A DNA stretch of 64,000 nt from Bacillus sp. A301a_S52 (GCA_024701455.1 JABXYP010000001.1:2856001-2920000); one strand, 5' to 3'. Positions 50,168 through 60,133 are shown, numbered from the stretch's first letter. The notes: generated from the sequence alone by a model not told the origin. Program-made: numbers and translations.

Positions 50168-50713
50168 TTATTCCGCCATCTTTTTAATTATATCATCAGC
50201 CATTATGAGTCCATCCTGCCTATTAATAATATTGCCTTCCTCTCCTATGAAAAAGCTTGTAGGAATCCCCTTTACATCAAATTCGCGCTGAGCGTCTCCT
50301 TCTTTATCCAACAAAATGATCATGTTTTCCTTAATATATGGTGATAAATAGTTTTCAACATCACTTTCGCGAAATTCTTCTTTCGTTAAATTAATAGCCA
50401 TAAACTTTAGTGAGGAATCTTGTTGGGTGGCTTTAGCTTCCAAAACTTGCTGCCATTGTTCTTGACAAACATGACACCATGACGTGAAAAAAAACAAAAA
50501 AGTTCGTTTTCCTGTTAACGCCTCTAACGAATAGCTATCTCCTTCTACAGTGTCCAAACTTAATTTATAAATATCGTCACTATTTTGGACCTCTACATCT
50601 TCTTTTTGAGACATTGCTTTTTCGACTAAAACGCGATCATTGGTCGATTTCATGAAAAAGACACCGCCAATGAATAATAAAAAACACAAGATGATTAAGT
50701 GTACGTGTTTCAT
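50168..50713 (-). CDS. TlpA/ResA-like membrane-anchored thioredoxin
   Basis: A 181-residue protein. Residues 4-22 (VHLIILCFLLFIGGVFFMK) are an uncleaved N-terminal anchor, putting the domain outside the membrane. Residues 50-180 are a thioredoxin fold: FLFFFTSWCHVCQEQW with redox pair C-H-V-C, then the cis-Pro GIPTSFFIGEEGNI. The ResA and StoA proteins that mature c-type cytochromes or assist sporulation have CEPC or CPPC; CHVC is unusual and would shift the redox potential. GGGAGG precedes the ATG. No cytochrome-maturation partner is adjacent. Confidence 0.85.
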   Translation of the reverse strand: MKHVHLIILCFLLFIGGVFFMKSTNDRVLVEKAMSQKEDVEVQNSDDIYKLSLDTVEGDSYSLEALTGKRTFLFFFTSWCHVCQEQWQQVLEAKATQQDSSLKFMAINLTKEEFRESDVENYLSPYIKENMIILLDKEGDAQREFDVKGIPTSFFIGEEGNIINRQDGLIMADDIIKKMAE

Positions 50714-51040
50714 TACAACCCCTCCCGTACAAGCATATGCTTAAGGTCTGTCTTTATGAGAAAAGTCAGTAGTTGCCGTCGTTACGAGTGAACACATGAG
50801 AAAAGGACACAATGGAAAAACGTGTCCTCTCTCCCGGTAACGAACGCATTTCCCTAGCTACTTCTAAGTTTATGTTAATTTCGATCTTAGAAAATATTTT
50901 GAAGCTAGAACTTGCCAAGAGGCTGGTTTGGAAGACACAGCAGGTTATGTTAAAACGATAATTCTAAACCAGCGATATTTATGGACTCTTACCTTACTTA
51001 TACATACATTAAAAACAAGTGCTCAAGTCGTTCTTATGTT
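50714..51040. other. Intergenic region upstream of the trpS leader
   Basis: No gene is seen. A large inverted repeat (GTCGTTAC near 50778 with GTAACGA near 50840) encloses an inner stem GGACAC/GTGTCC (about 50807-50829). It may be a terminator for leftward transcription or a small structured RNA. Confidence 0.4.
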
Positions 51041-51046
51041 TCAGTT

Positions 51047-51073
51047 GCAATCATTTTTTAAAAGACGTATAAT
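51047..51073 (+). promoter_or_regulatory. Promoter of the trpS leader
   Basis: TTGCAA (51047) and TATAAT (51068) precede the T-box by about 12 bases. The spacing of 15 is short for a vegetative promoter, so the exact -35 is uncertain. Confidence 0.5.
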
Positions 51074-51084
51074 GTCACTAATTC

Positions 51085-51357
51085 AATGACAACGGCAATG
51101 AGAAAGAAAAGTAATTTTCCAACAGCATGTTCAGAGAGTCTGCGGTCGCTGTAAGCAGATCATGCTTGGAAAACGAATGGCCTTTCTAGCTGACCCGCTG
51201 AACTAAATAGTAGGCAGGTCCGTCTCCTCAAACGTTATATTGAGGCCCCTTTCCCAAACACAAGGAGAGGGTATGAGTGATCACTGTTATAGTGATAAAC
51301 AGGGTGGCAACGCGGTCCATTCGTCCCTATTTTATTAGGCGATGAATGGGCTTTTTT
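51085..51357 (+). promoter_or_regulatory. T-box leader of trpS (tryptophan)
   Basis: The start has the common leader GAGAAAGAAAAGTAA. The conserved T-box core reads AGGGTGGCAACGCGG at 51301-51315. The terminator pairs CCATTCGTC with GATGAATGG (51317-51349) and ends in T6 (51352-51357). A TGG codon at 51178-51180 (GAATGGCC) is in the right place to be the tryptophan specifier. Uncharged tRNA-Trp would favour the antiterminator and expression. The assignment of the specifier is by inspection only. Confidence 0.9.
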
Positions 51358-51431
51358 ATGTTTAGAGCTAGCTAATAGGATAATGGTATATAACGGTTGT
51401 TCTAGCTTGCCCATTTTCTAAACCTTGATAG

Positions 51432-52481
<1,050 letters not shown>

Positions 52482-52559
52482 CTTTCTTGCGACGTCTCCT
52501 TCGTTCATAATTGGTCAGCTAACTAACATGGTGGCGCTCACTACTGGCTCATAACCAAA

Positions 52560-52594
52560 AATAACTTCAGAGAATCCCTCTGAAGTTATTTTTT
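52560..52594. terminator. Terminator between trpS and yjbA
   Basis: AATAACTTCAGAG and CTCTGAAGTTATT form a perfect thirteen-pair stem followed by T on the plus strand. It overlaps the last codons of yjbA. Confidence 0.85.
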
Positions 52595-53344
52595 AGTTTT
52601 CCGTTTCTCTTCTTCAAATTGTAGGTCCCATAACTTTTCAAAGAAAGGTTGTCCCTTTATCATCGCACGACAATAGTTTTCATGTTTGGCTGACCACCCT
52701 ATTTTAATCTCCTCATACAAACTTTGCCACACTTCCTCAAAGTCCATAAATTGAATAGTGTGATATTTATGCGGAGCCCATTCAGTATACCAGTACCTCA
52801 ATTCTGCTAATTCGGCCTCACTATAAAGTTGATCTAAGGCCATAAAAAGCAACTGTTTTAGCTGTTTTTCTTTTCGAATTAATCCCAACATTAAACGAGG
52901 TTCTGGGGATAAAATATGATACTCTTTTTCACACTCTAAATAATCCATGTAATACTCAGCTTCAGGGTGCCCTTCGACGAGCTGTCGGAGCTGTTCTTCT
53001 TGGCGAGGTACCATTTTACTTTTTCTAATAGGTGTATGGTAACCGATTGTATCCACTACGATAGCCCTTAAGCCATCTGTTGCAATAAAACAATAATCTA
53101 AAGGCGTCCGCTCACTTTTCTGCCGTGCAAAACTCTGACGATAGACATCTGCTAATAGCTCTTCCGGTAATTCTTGCAGCGTATTCTCAATGTAGTCAAG
53201 CAATGCTGAATTTATTTTTACTACTGTCACCTGATCTAAAAGTTCAATTTTATCACTTTTTTTCCATTCGAAAAATTCACAAACATTATAGCTATTCTCT
53301 TCTCCTTCAAACCAATTAACCCAAATATCTTTCATATGGAGCAT
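52586..53344 (-). CDS. yjbA: UPF0736 protein YjbA
   Basis: A 252-residue cytoplasmic protein of unknown function. Its place facing trpS, length (B. subtilis YjbA 249 as I recall) and segments such as [37 protein letters not shown] and [20 protein letters not shown] fit UPF0736. It is acidic, with high Trp and Tyr. GAGGAGG lies before the ATG. No catalytic motif is seen. Confidence 0.85.
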   Translation of the reverse strand: MLHMKDIWVNWFEGEENSYNVCEFFEWKKSDKIELLDQVTVVKINSALLDYIENTLQELPEELLADVYRQSFARQKSERTPLDYCFIATDGLRAIVVDTIGYHTPIRKSKMVPRQEEQLRQLVEGHPEAEYYMDYLECEKEYHILSPEPRLMLGLIRKEKQLKQLLFMALDQLYSEAELAELRYWYTEWAPHKYHTIQFMDFEEVWQSLYEEIKIGWSAKHENYCRAMIKGQPFFEKLWDLQFEEEKRKTKK

Positions 53345-53415
53345 GGACTTACCTCCTCATACGTCATCTTTGACAACAGTATTCGCAGATATCATCCATA
53401 TTATTCCACTGACTG

Positions 53416-53643
53416 TTAATTCTTCATATTCTTTTTTCTTTTTTTCTTCACTAGAGGTAAATATTCCATTATCCAAATAATTAACAGTCCTGTTATAAAC
53501 ATATATGTTTCAATTCTTTGAATAAGAAATAGTGCATAATCTTGGAGAGAGAAACCTACTGTTAACAAATTTAAATAGGCCACTAGACTGACTCCGCCAA
53601 AAACCGCCAAGCTAAAACCAATAATTAACAGTAATAGTCGCAT
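53416..53643 (-). CDS. Small membrane protein, 75 residues
   Basis: Starts MRLLLLIIGFSLAVFGG, with GGAGGGAG before the ATG at 53643. Two hydrophobic helices (about 2-24 and 40-62) and a very basic tail (KKKRKKNMKN). The N-inside, C-inside hairpin topology follows from the positive tail. No family is assigned. It follows yjaZ on the same strand and precedes yjbA by 71 bp. Confidence 0.6.
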   Translation of the reverse strand: MRLLLLIIGFSLAVFGGVSLVAYLNLLTVGFSLQDYALFLIQRIETYMFITGLLIIWIMEYLPLVKKKRKKNMKN

Positions 53644-53733
53644 ACTCTCCCTCCTCAATTGTTTAAATAAAGATAACTATTATAGCGTATGATTGCATGT
53701 CTATGAATAAGACTGATTATGACTAATTTTTAT

Positions 53734-53786
53734 AAAGCTAATCTTCAATCAGTGGGAGTTTTACTGCCCCTTAAGAGTGGGATAAA
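53734..53786 (+). repeat. Dispersed repeat, 5' fragment only
   Basis: Contains AATCTTCAATCAGTGGGAGTT, then ACTGCCCCTTAAGAGTGGGATAAAA. It matches the start of the consensus and breaks off. Confidence 0.6.
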
Positions 53787-53904
53787 ACAGACAGTTGAAA
53801 CTCACACATGGTTATTACAGGCGAACGTTCTCAATAGAATCCGTCTTTTACGCCCCAATTTTTAACGGTCATAGAGACGTGGCATTGTTCGCATTGAAAA
53901 TATG

Positions 53905-54711
53905 CTACCCATTCATTTTATATGGGCCAGATAAAAAAGTTTCAGGTGCTTTTTTTAATAATGTTAGAGAATCTACTGACGCTTCTTTATGAGATAAATG
54001 TGTCCTTACAATGTCGTACCCAAGTTTGTAGCCAGTAAGAGGCGGAATACGTCGCTCACCCCCAAATAATAATGTTTTATAAGCATGCCTTCCTTGAAGT
54101 AAAACATAGTGTTGATAGACATCCTTCCACCAAGCTAGCAGCATGCTACGATCATACTTTTTAGTCCAAGGAGCCATATGAGCTTCACCCAATTGTTTTG
54201 CCACTTCCCATTCAGCCAACCCTTCCATAATCATCGATTCTAACAAACTTATTGATCGCTCATTTTCACCTCTGTGAAATAGTCTAGAGGCGTGATGATA
54301 CTCATGAAGCAACAATGCTTTTTGGTCATTTTCAGGTAAAGTTGCTTTCCAGAATGTCAAAATAAATTCTGGAAATGTTATCCCATTCTTTCCATCAAGG
54401 CCCTCTAGAATTGCGCCATGTTTCATATTTAGTGGAAAGATGAATATTTCTGTCTCCGGTCCTTTAAAAATGGTCCTCATTTTTTTAATAAACAGCTCTA
54501 ATTCTTTTACATTCACATTTTTACGCCAGTGAAACCATTCTTTTTTAGTCTCACTGTTCACAGGTAATAAGCCTTGTTCATGGAGAAAGTGAAACCATTC
54601 TTCTGAAGACTTTTCAGGTCGCTTCTCTATTAACGGCGCAAATGATTTTGTGACTGACGTTTGCTTTATAAAATGATTAAGTACCCATCTAGATGAATCA
54701 TGGATCGTCAC
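53905..54711 (-). CDS. yjaZ: DUF2268 metallopeptidase-like protein YjaZ
   Basis: A 268-residue protein. The zinc-type motif [11 protein letters not shown] (HExxH) sits in the middle, followed by ESMIMEGLAEWEVAKQLG, where Glu may be the third ligand, as in DUF2268 proteins. A start at 54711 (GTG) is favoured by GAGGTGG just before it; the first frame start three codons earlier overlaps that site. No signal peptide is visible, so the protein would be cytoplasmic. In B. subtilis yjaZ follows fabF; here fnr, lia and ABC genes have come between. The substrate is unknown. Confidence 0.82.
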   Translation of the reverse strand: MTIHDSSRWVLNHFIKQTSVTKSFAPLIEKRPEKSSEEWFHFLHEQGLLPVNSETKKEWFHWRKNVNVKELELFIKKMRTIFKGPETEIFIFPLNMKHGAILEGLDGKNGITFPEFILTFWKATLPENDQKALLLHEYHHASRLFHRGENERSISLLESMIMEGLAEWEVAKQLGEAHMAPWTKKYDRSMLLAWWKDVYQHYVLLQGRHAYKTLLFGGERRIPPLTGYKLGYDIVRTHLSHKEASVDSLTLLKKAPETFLSGPYKMNG

Positions 54712-54730
54712 ATCGCCCACCTCATTAATT

Positions 54731-54792
54731 AAGTGATTTATCTCACTTATTTATGACATACCATTTGATATGGTATTATTAACATATGTTAA
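54731..54792. promoter_or_regulatory. Palindrome-rich promoter with an Fnr/CRP-type box between yjaZ and fnr
   Basis: AAGTGA-N6-TCACTT (54731-54748) is a perfect inverted repeat like the TGTGA-N6-TCACA box of CRP/FNR regulators. A TATTAT -10 (54774-54779) lies 18 bases after TTTATG, so the box centre is about 46 bases before the start point. ACCAT/ATGGT (54760-54774) and TTAACATATGTTAA (54779-54792) are two more palindromes. The box suggests that Fnr controls its own gene and perhaps yjaZ. Confidence 0.65.
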
Positions 54793-54814
54793 CAAAGGTT
54801 AGGGGGAACCAGCG

Positions 54815-55537
54815 ATGGCAAACCGTTTATATAATTACCGTGTTAAAAATCCTTTCTTCCAGGAATTATCTATTGAAAACAAGCAACATTTACTTCTACA
54901 TGGAGAAGAGATCATTTTCCCAAATGGGCATATCCTTTTCTACGAAGGAGAAGCGGTAAATTATGTTTACCTCATTTTAAAAGGACAAGTAAGAATGAGT
55001 AAAATGACGATGGATAATAAAAAATTCATTATTCATTTAAAAGGAGATTATGATGTTGTGGGAGAATTCAGTCTCTTCAATGAAATGCGAGCGAGTATGA
55101 CAGCTGAAGTCATCACATCCTCACGAGTTCTCAGACTTGAAAGAGAAATATTAGAAGGGGTATTTGCACAAAACGGCGCCATCGCAACAGCATTTATCAA
55201 ATTATTCGCCCGAAATACTCAGTCCACTCAAGCCAAATTTTCTGATCTGTTGCTATATGGAAAACATGGCGCTTTTTATTCTGTCCTTGTTAGGCTTGCT
55301 CATTCTTATGGTGTTGAACATGCAGATGGGATAAAAATTGATATTAAATTAACCAATCAGGAACTAGCTAACTTTATCGGTTCCACAAGAGAAACGGTCA
55401 ATAGATTTTTTAACGAATTAAAGAAAGCTAACATTGTGTATCTTGAAAAGGGCTATATGATTATTAAAGAAATAGAGGTGCTTAAAAAGCACCTCCAATG
55501 TGACAAATGTCCTGTAGAAATATGTACACTATCATAA
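54815..55537 (+). CDS. fnr: Anaerobic regulator Fnr
   Basis: A 240-residue CRP/FNR-family transcription factor. Residues 20-150 are a cyclic-nucleotide-like beta-barrel (GEEIIFPNGHILFYEGEAVNY, DVVGEFSLFNE). Residues 170-225 are a helix-turn-helix (LTNQELANFIGSTRETVNRFF, with the recognition helix). The C-terminal C229-x2-C232-x4-C237 (CDKCPVEIC) is the Bacillus-type iron-sulphur ligand set; B. subtilis Fnr has the same spacing, with an aspartate as fourth ligand. It would sense oxygen by an oxygen-labile cluster. GGGGG lies before the ATG. Its stop codon overlaps the start of a dispersed repeat. Confidence 0.92.
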   Translation: MANRLYNYRVKNPFFQELSIENKQHLLLHGEEIIFPNGHILFYEGEAVNYVYLILKGQVRMSKMTMDNKKFIIHLKGDYDVVGEFSLFNEMRASMTAEVITSSRVLRLEREILEGVFAQNGAIATAFIKLFARNTQSTQAKFSDLLLYGKHGAFYSVLVRLAHSYGVEHADGIKIDIKLTNQELANFIGSTRETVNRFFNELKKANIVYLEKGYMIIKEIEVLKKHLQCDKCPVEICTLS

Positions 55538-55640
55538 AACGAACCTTCAATCAGGACATTAGCGTCCGTTAAATCCCACCTAAATAGAGTTGCCTCTCCT
55601 CTCTAGTTTGAGCAGAGGTTTACGGACACTTATCTGTGTC
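55537..55640 (+). repeat. Dispersed repeat, short copy starting in the fnr stop codon
   Basis: AAAACGAACCTTCAATCAGG begins at the stop codon of fnr. It has the second hairpin but lacks the first, and ends TTACGGACACTTATCTGTG followed by TCC. It lies between the convergent fnr and liaR genes. Confidence 0.8.
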
Positions 55641-55669
55641 CTAAGATATCATTTTAATGACATTACATG

Positions 55670-56293
55670 TTAGACTAAATGATGTTTATTTGCATAAATT
55701 GCTGCTTGAGTTCGATCTTCAAGCTCTAATTTTGAAAGAATATGGCTGACATGTGTTTTCACTGTTTTTATTCCAATAAATAATACTTCCCCGATCTCTT
55801 TGTTTGATTTTCCTTTTCCAATAAGGCTAAGTACTTCCTTCTCTCTATTTGTTAAATCATGATGCTTAGGTTTTTCATTCATATACTGAATCATTTTTTG
55901 CGTCACTTGTCCCTGAAAAGTCGGTTCATCATTGACAGCTTTTCGAATAGCAGCGGCAATTTCTGTTGCGTTGGATGTTTTTAACAAATAACTAAATGCT
56001 CCTGCTTCTATTACTGGAAATAACATTTCATCATCAAGGTAACTCGTTAAAACAATGACTTTAGCCGTCGTTTTTGATAAAACTTTTGTTGCCTCTATGC
56101 CGTTCATATTCTCCATCAATAAGTCCATTAAAATAACATCTGGAAGGCATTCACCTGCCTTTTGTATGGCTTCTACCCCATCGCCTGCTTCACCCACGAC
56201 TTCCATGTCATCTTCAACATTTATATATGTGACAAGCCCCATACGCACCATTTCATGATCATCAACCACTAATACTTTAATTTTATCAGTCAC
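55670..56293 (-). CDS. liaR: Response regulator LiaR
   Basis: A 207-residue NarL/LuxR-type regulator. Residues 1-125 are a receiver domain (VLVVDDHEMVRMGL with the acidic pocket, phosphorylation Asp in DVILMDLLM, the Thr in VIVLTSYLDD and the Lys in YLLKTS). Residues 140-205 are a helix-turn-helix (LTNREKEVLSLIGKGKSNKEIGEVL). LiaR activates genes for cell-envelope stress in B. subtilis and S. aureus (VraR). Its GTG start overlaps the liaS stop by one base, after a GGGGGG site. Confidence 0.92.
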   Translation of the reverse strand: MTDKIKVLVVDDHEMVRMGLVTYINVEDDMEVVGEAGDGVEAIQKAGECLPDVILMDLLMENMNGIEATKVLSKTTAKVIVLTSYLDDEMLFPVIEAGAFSYLLKTSNATEIAAAIRKAVNDEPTFQGQVTQKMIQYMNEKPKHHDLTNREKEVLSLIGKGKSNKEIGEVLFIGIKTVKTHVSHILSKLELEDRTQAAIYANKHHLV

Positions 56294-57453
56294 TACTGAT
56301 TCCCCCCTTCTGCCTCATTCTGTTTAGTTAGAGGAACACGAAACTCCAATTTCGTCCCTTTCCCCGGATAAGATACAATTGTCAAGTGACCACCAAGTTC
56401 CACTAATCGTTCTTTCATCGATAGAAGGCCATAATTACCTGTTTTTTCTTGATGGATAGTCTCAGAGTCAAATCCATCACCATCGTCTTCCATAACAATC
56501 AATAAGATTTGGTGACCAATTTTTGCATCTATAGTTGCTGTTTTAGCATTAGCATGACGCATAACATTTGACAATCCTTCTTGAAGGACTCTAAATAATT
56601 GCTCTTCAATTCCTTTTTCCATATGGGGTATGGCTTTTAAGTCACAATGAAAATGCATGGCTGGGTGTTTTTTACACAATTCCTCCATAAGGCTTTCCAC
56701 CGCCTGAGTTAAAGATTTCCCTTCTAACGTAACAGGCCGTAAGTGCATAATAAGTGCCCTTAACTCTTGCTGAGCATGGTGTACCATCTGTTCAATTTGT
56801 TTAAATAAAGCCACGGCATTATCTTTATCCTTAGCAAGGACTTTAGGCATAGCTCCTAATGACATGGATACAGCAAACAACTCCTGACTGACTGCATCGT
56901 GTAAATCTCTCGCCAGCTTGCGGCGTTCCTCTAATCCTGCTCCTTTTTCTGCTTCTTCTATTAAACTGGCATTTTCATTTACAAGACGTCTCATTGAGAC
57001 AATCTGCCTTTCCAAATCATCCGTTAATTCATTAACTTCATTGGCTAGTTTTTGCAACTCATCTCGACGTTGGACGGTAATTTTTTTATTTAAAGAACCT
57101 CGTTGAAATTGTTTTAATTGATGAATGAAGTGGTGAATCGTTTTCTTCAATGATAGCCCGTGTGAATACGCATAAAACCAACCTGATATAAGAAAAATTG
57201 CTGTTAGAACACTTGTTATAACGATGAGGGTTCCCGGTTTTTCTCCAAGATTAAATAGTGGTTGGAGAAGGCCTCCTTGTACAGGTTCTTCTGACGTAGT
57301 CGTAAATGTGTAACCAATTATAATAAAGGCATAGACCGCCCCCCCTGCCGTCAACATGACTTTTAACTGCATGCGCAAAAGGTCCCAAATCATCCCTTCA
57401 AGTCTAGTATCTTTTGAACGGAGCTGTTTTTTTTCCCTTTTTTGCTTAGTCAA
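56293..57453 (-). CDS. liaS: Sensor histidine kinase LiaS
   Basis: A 386-residue membrane kinase. Two helices (about 30-52 and 78-96) surround a short outer loop, typical of intramembrane-sensing kinases. The HisKA_3 box is KLARDLHDAVSQELFAVS with the phosphorylated His, and the ATP-binding domain has RVLQEGLSNVMRHANA, VMEDDGDGFD and GNYGLLSMKERLVELGG. It starts at TTG, eight bases inside the end of liaF, with GGAGG nine bases before it. Partner of LiaF and LiaR. Confidence 0.92.
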   Translation of the reverse strand: MTKQKREKKQLRSKDTRLEGMIWDLLRMQLKVMLTAGGAVYAFIIIGYTFTTTSEEPVQGGLLQPLFNLGEKPGTLIVITSVLTAIFLISGWFYAYSHGLSLKKTIHHFIHQLKQFQRGSLNKKITVQRRDELQKLANEVNELTDDLERQIVSMRRLVNENASLIEEAEKGAGLEERRKLARDLHDAVSQELFAVSMSLGAMPKVLAKDKDNAVALFKQIEQMVHHAQQELRALIMHLRPVTLEGKSLTQAVESLMEELCKKHPAMHFHCDLKAIPHMEKGIEEQLFRVLQEGLSNVMRHANAKTATIDAKIGHQILLIVMEDDGDGFDSETIHQEKTGNYGLLSMKERLVELGGHLTIVSYPGKGTKLEFRVPLTKQNEAEGGNQ

Positions 57454-58321
57454 CAGTCAGTACCTCCACATCTCCAATACTTAGAGAAACATTTAGAATG
57501 AGCCTCTTTTCAGCATCATGAAAGCCAGGACTCGTATAAGTAGCATGCCTCCCTGTACCTGCATGATTATCATCGAATAACGTCACTTCTCCAAGTTTTA
57601 CTTCTGCTGCGGCTTGAACAGCCATTTGTTTAGGAACGTAAACTTCTACGGAACCAATCCAATTGCTGATATCTATAACATTGTCACCTTCTTTTAAGAT
57701 CGCTTTTGTCAAATCAAGCTCAACACTTCCAATCCCCATATTGACATCAACACCGTCTGGCTCCCACGGGTGACGGCCTAATGTCATTTCTCCTATAAAG
57801 ATTCGATGATTTTTTTTTGTCCGCTTCTTACCATCTGTTTGTTCCCTATTAGTGGTTGTATATGAAGATGAAAAGTTATCCTCATCCCTTACTTTTTTCT
57901 TTTTTTGCTTTTTCTGCCTTTTTACCTTTTCCATATCGTCACTGTCCAAGGAAACTTCAACATACGTGTCTCTATCAAACAGGACTTTAAAGCCGATATA
58001 AACAATAATTACTGGCCATGTCCAGCTCCAAAAATCTCTTAAGCTATAATTAAACCAGCCTGCGTGATTACCTAGCAAAACAACTCCACCAGACAATACG
58101 GCAGCTCCCCATAAAATTTTACCAATGTGCCAGCGATCTCTTTTTAACCCATGAAAGAAAAAAACAATTCCTTCAAATAAAATTTTGATACCCAAAACTA
58201 TCACAACAATCGGCCAAAATGTTGTTAAAATATTTGTAACACTAGCATCAATCGTTCCAGTATTTACAAGTAAAAAAAGAATACCTGTTATTAAAATGAT
58301 AATTCCAATAAATTTCTTCAT
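57446..58321 (-). CDS. liaF: LiaF, negative regulator of the LiaSR system
   Basis: A 291-residue protein with four membrane helices in the first 125 residues (KKFIGIIILITGILFLLVNT and three more, two of them as WPIVVIVLGIKILFEG and WPVIIVYIGFKVLFD). A charged linker follows (about 135-175: KRQKKQKKKKVRDEDN), then a cytoplasmic beta-rich domain (MTLGRHPWEPDGVDVNMGIG, IGDVEVLTVD). LiaF keeps LiaS inactive without envelope stress. liaF-liaS-liaR is the B. subtilis order; liaI, liaH and liaG are not present here. Confidence 0.9.
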   Translation of the reverse strand: MKKFIGIIILITGILFLLVNTGTIDASVTNILTTFWPIVVIVLGIKILFEGIVFFFHGLKRDRWHIGKILWGAAVLSGGVVLLGNHAGWFNYSLRDFWSWTWPVIIVYIGFKVLFDRDTYVEVSLDSDDMEKVKRQKKQKKKKVRDEDNFSSSYTTTNREQTDGKKRTKKNHRIFIGEMTLGRHPWEPDGVDVNMGIGSVELDLTKAILKEGDNVIDISNWIGSVEVYVPKQMAVQAAAEVKLGEVTLFDDNHAGTGRHATYTSPGFHDAEKRLILNVSLSIGDVEVLTVD

Positions 58322-58398
58322 ACTTTTTCACCTCAATTAGCATGGAGGACACGACCGGAGGCGTTACCAGCCAACTCCCTTGTCTTATATTGTATCCT

Positions 58399-59190
58399 TT
58401 ACGTTTCCATTCGCCAATTATTTTTTTTCACAATTAATATATAAGACATTATGGTGAAGCAAAGAAGTACGAGAGTATTAACTGTCACCGTCCACGTCCA
58501 TCCAATTATTAATAATTCTCTTAGCGCCGTGGCAGCGTAAGTCGTGGGAAACACGTACGATACCCATTGCAAGATTGTGGGAAGTTGGTTCATATCCACC
58601 ATAATCGGTGTGAGAAAGCTAACGAACATCATTAATGCTTGCACAAGTAAATTTGTCAACTGAAGGTTAGGTGACCAAAACCCAAGAAATACACCAATTC
58701 CAACGACACTCATAATCGTTAAGAAAGCGACAGGAATAATTCCAAAGCTTAACTTAAACTGAACCTCATAGACAAATTGGCCAATTAATCCTAGAATAAT
58801 AAATGACGGAAAGCTCATTAACATGCCACGGAACAAATTAGCTAAGACAAAGTTAAGTTTAGCGATAGGCAAGGACGCATAAAACGTAAAATGACCTTGA
58901 TGCTTCTGCGAAGAAATGTCTTGGGCCATCACATTCATCCCCATTATGATCAAAGCAAATAACATATTGCCAGTAATCATCCGCATAATCAGCTCGTCGC
59001 TAGGATTTTCTGTAAAGAACTTTAAAAACATTAACGTCGTAAAAGGAAACACAGAGGCTAAAATAAAGATGAGCGCCCAATTTTCACGGATAATAGACAG
59101 CTGAATGCGAAACAATATCCAACCTTCTATAAAAAATTGTTTAACCCTTGACGTTTCAAACACGAGCTGATGACTCTCTAAATTAGGCAT
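58399..59190 (-). CDS. ABC transporter permease (ABC-2 type)
   Basis: A 263-residue protein with six membrane segments, beginning after a soluble N-terminus (FETSRVKQFFIEGWILFRI). The overall layout is that of ABC-2 permeases exporting drugs, peptides or lipids. GGAGGAG lies before the ATG, which overlaps the ATPase stop by eight bases. It is followed after 77 bp by liaF, so it may be part of a lia-linked unit, although a separate promoter upstream of liaF is possible. Confidence 0.82.
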   Translation of the reverse strand: MPNLESHQLVFETSRVKQFFIEGWILFRIQLSIIRENWALIFILASVFPFTTLMFLKFFTENPSDELIMRMITGNMLFALIIMGMNVMAQDISSQKHQGHFTFYASLPIAKLNFVLANLFRGMLMSFPSFIILGLIGQFVYEVQFKLSFGIIPVAFLTIMSVVGIGVFLGFWSPNLQLTNLLVQALMMFVSFLTPIMVDMNQLPTILQWVSYVFPTTYAATALRELLIIGWTWTVTVNTLVLLCFTIMSYILIVKKNNWRMET

Positions 59191-60133
59191 ACGATGGCTC
59201 CTCCTTGTTTAAACCACCATCAATATGAAAATAAACATCTTCGAGAGTTGGTGGTGTAATCGCATAAGAATGGATATCTTCTCGAGATTGGATAAATTCA
59301 ATGATGTCAGCAAGATTATTCTTTTCAACCATCATCCGTGCTTGTTGCTCTGTTTTAGGTATTAATGCACCAAAAGTCGCTAATTCTTCTATCATAACGT
59401 GAGTTTCCTCATTTGATTGAAAGGTAAGATCGACACGTAACCGTTGATCAACACGCTCTTTTAAGGAAGAGACTTTATCTAAAGCTAACAATTTACCATG
59501 ATTAATAACAGCTACCCTATCCACCACTTGCTCAGCTTCTAAAATATTGTGAGTGACTAAAATTATTGTGACGCCTTCTCGATTTTTTTCCTGAATAATA
59601 TCCCATACAAGTCGCCGTTTTTTCGGATCCAATTCATTTGTTGGTTCATCCAGTATAAGAACCTGTGAAGCTCCGATTAACGTCGTCCCGATACCAGCAA
59701 GACGCTTCTGTCCTCCAGATATCCGCTGTAACATTTTATCCTGTACCTCACCCAAACCTAATTGCTCTATGAGTTTAGCAGATTCTTCATTTGCACTTTT
59801 TCGCGTCAACCCTCGCAACCTTCCACAGAAATAAATGGCTTCCTTAACTTTCAAACTAGTTAATGATGCAGGTTCCTGGCTATAATAGGCCACTTCTCGA
59901 CTGACCCTTTTCGCCTGATTTTTAACATTTATCCCCTTGTAAGTAATTACACCGTCTGTCGAGTCAGTGTGCGCAACCATTTGTTTAATAAGAGTGGACT
60001 TTCCTGCCCCATTTGGACCAAGTAAACCGAGAATTTCCCCTTTATGAACAGACATTGAAATATGAGAATTGGCTGTGATACTTCCCTTTTTATAACTTTT
60101 TGTTATATTTTTCACTTCAAAGATCGTCTCCAT
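59183..60133 (-). CDS. ABC transporter ATP-binding protein
   Basis: A 316-residue ATPase. Walker A GLLGPNGAGKSTLIKQM, Q-loop YYSQEP, signature ISGGQKRLAGIG, Walker B VLILDEPTNELDPKK, and switch His in VTHNILEAEQVVD. The C-terminal 100 residues are a variable domain seen in exporters with one-gene permeases. It drives the permease gene at 58399. Exported substrate is not known; proximity to liaFSR suggests envelope-active compounds or stress. AGAGGCG precedes the ATG. Confidence 0.88.
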   Translation of the reverse strand: METIFEVKNITKSYKKGSITANSHISMSVHKGEILGLLGPNGAGKSTLIKQMVAHTDSTDGVITYKGINVKNQAKRVSREVAYYSQEPASLTSLKVKEAIYFCGRLRGLTRKSANEESAKLIEQLGLGEVQDKMLQRISGGQKRLAGIGTTLIGASQVLILDEPTNELDPKKRRLVWDIIQEKNREGVTIILVTHNILEAEQVVDRVAVINHGKLLALDKVSSLKERVDQRLRVDLTFQSNEETHVMIEELATFGALIPKTEQQARMMVEKNNLADIIEFIQSREDIHSYAITPPTLEDVYFHIDGGLNKEEPSYA

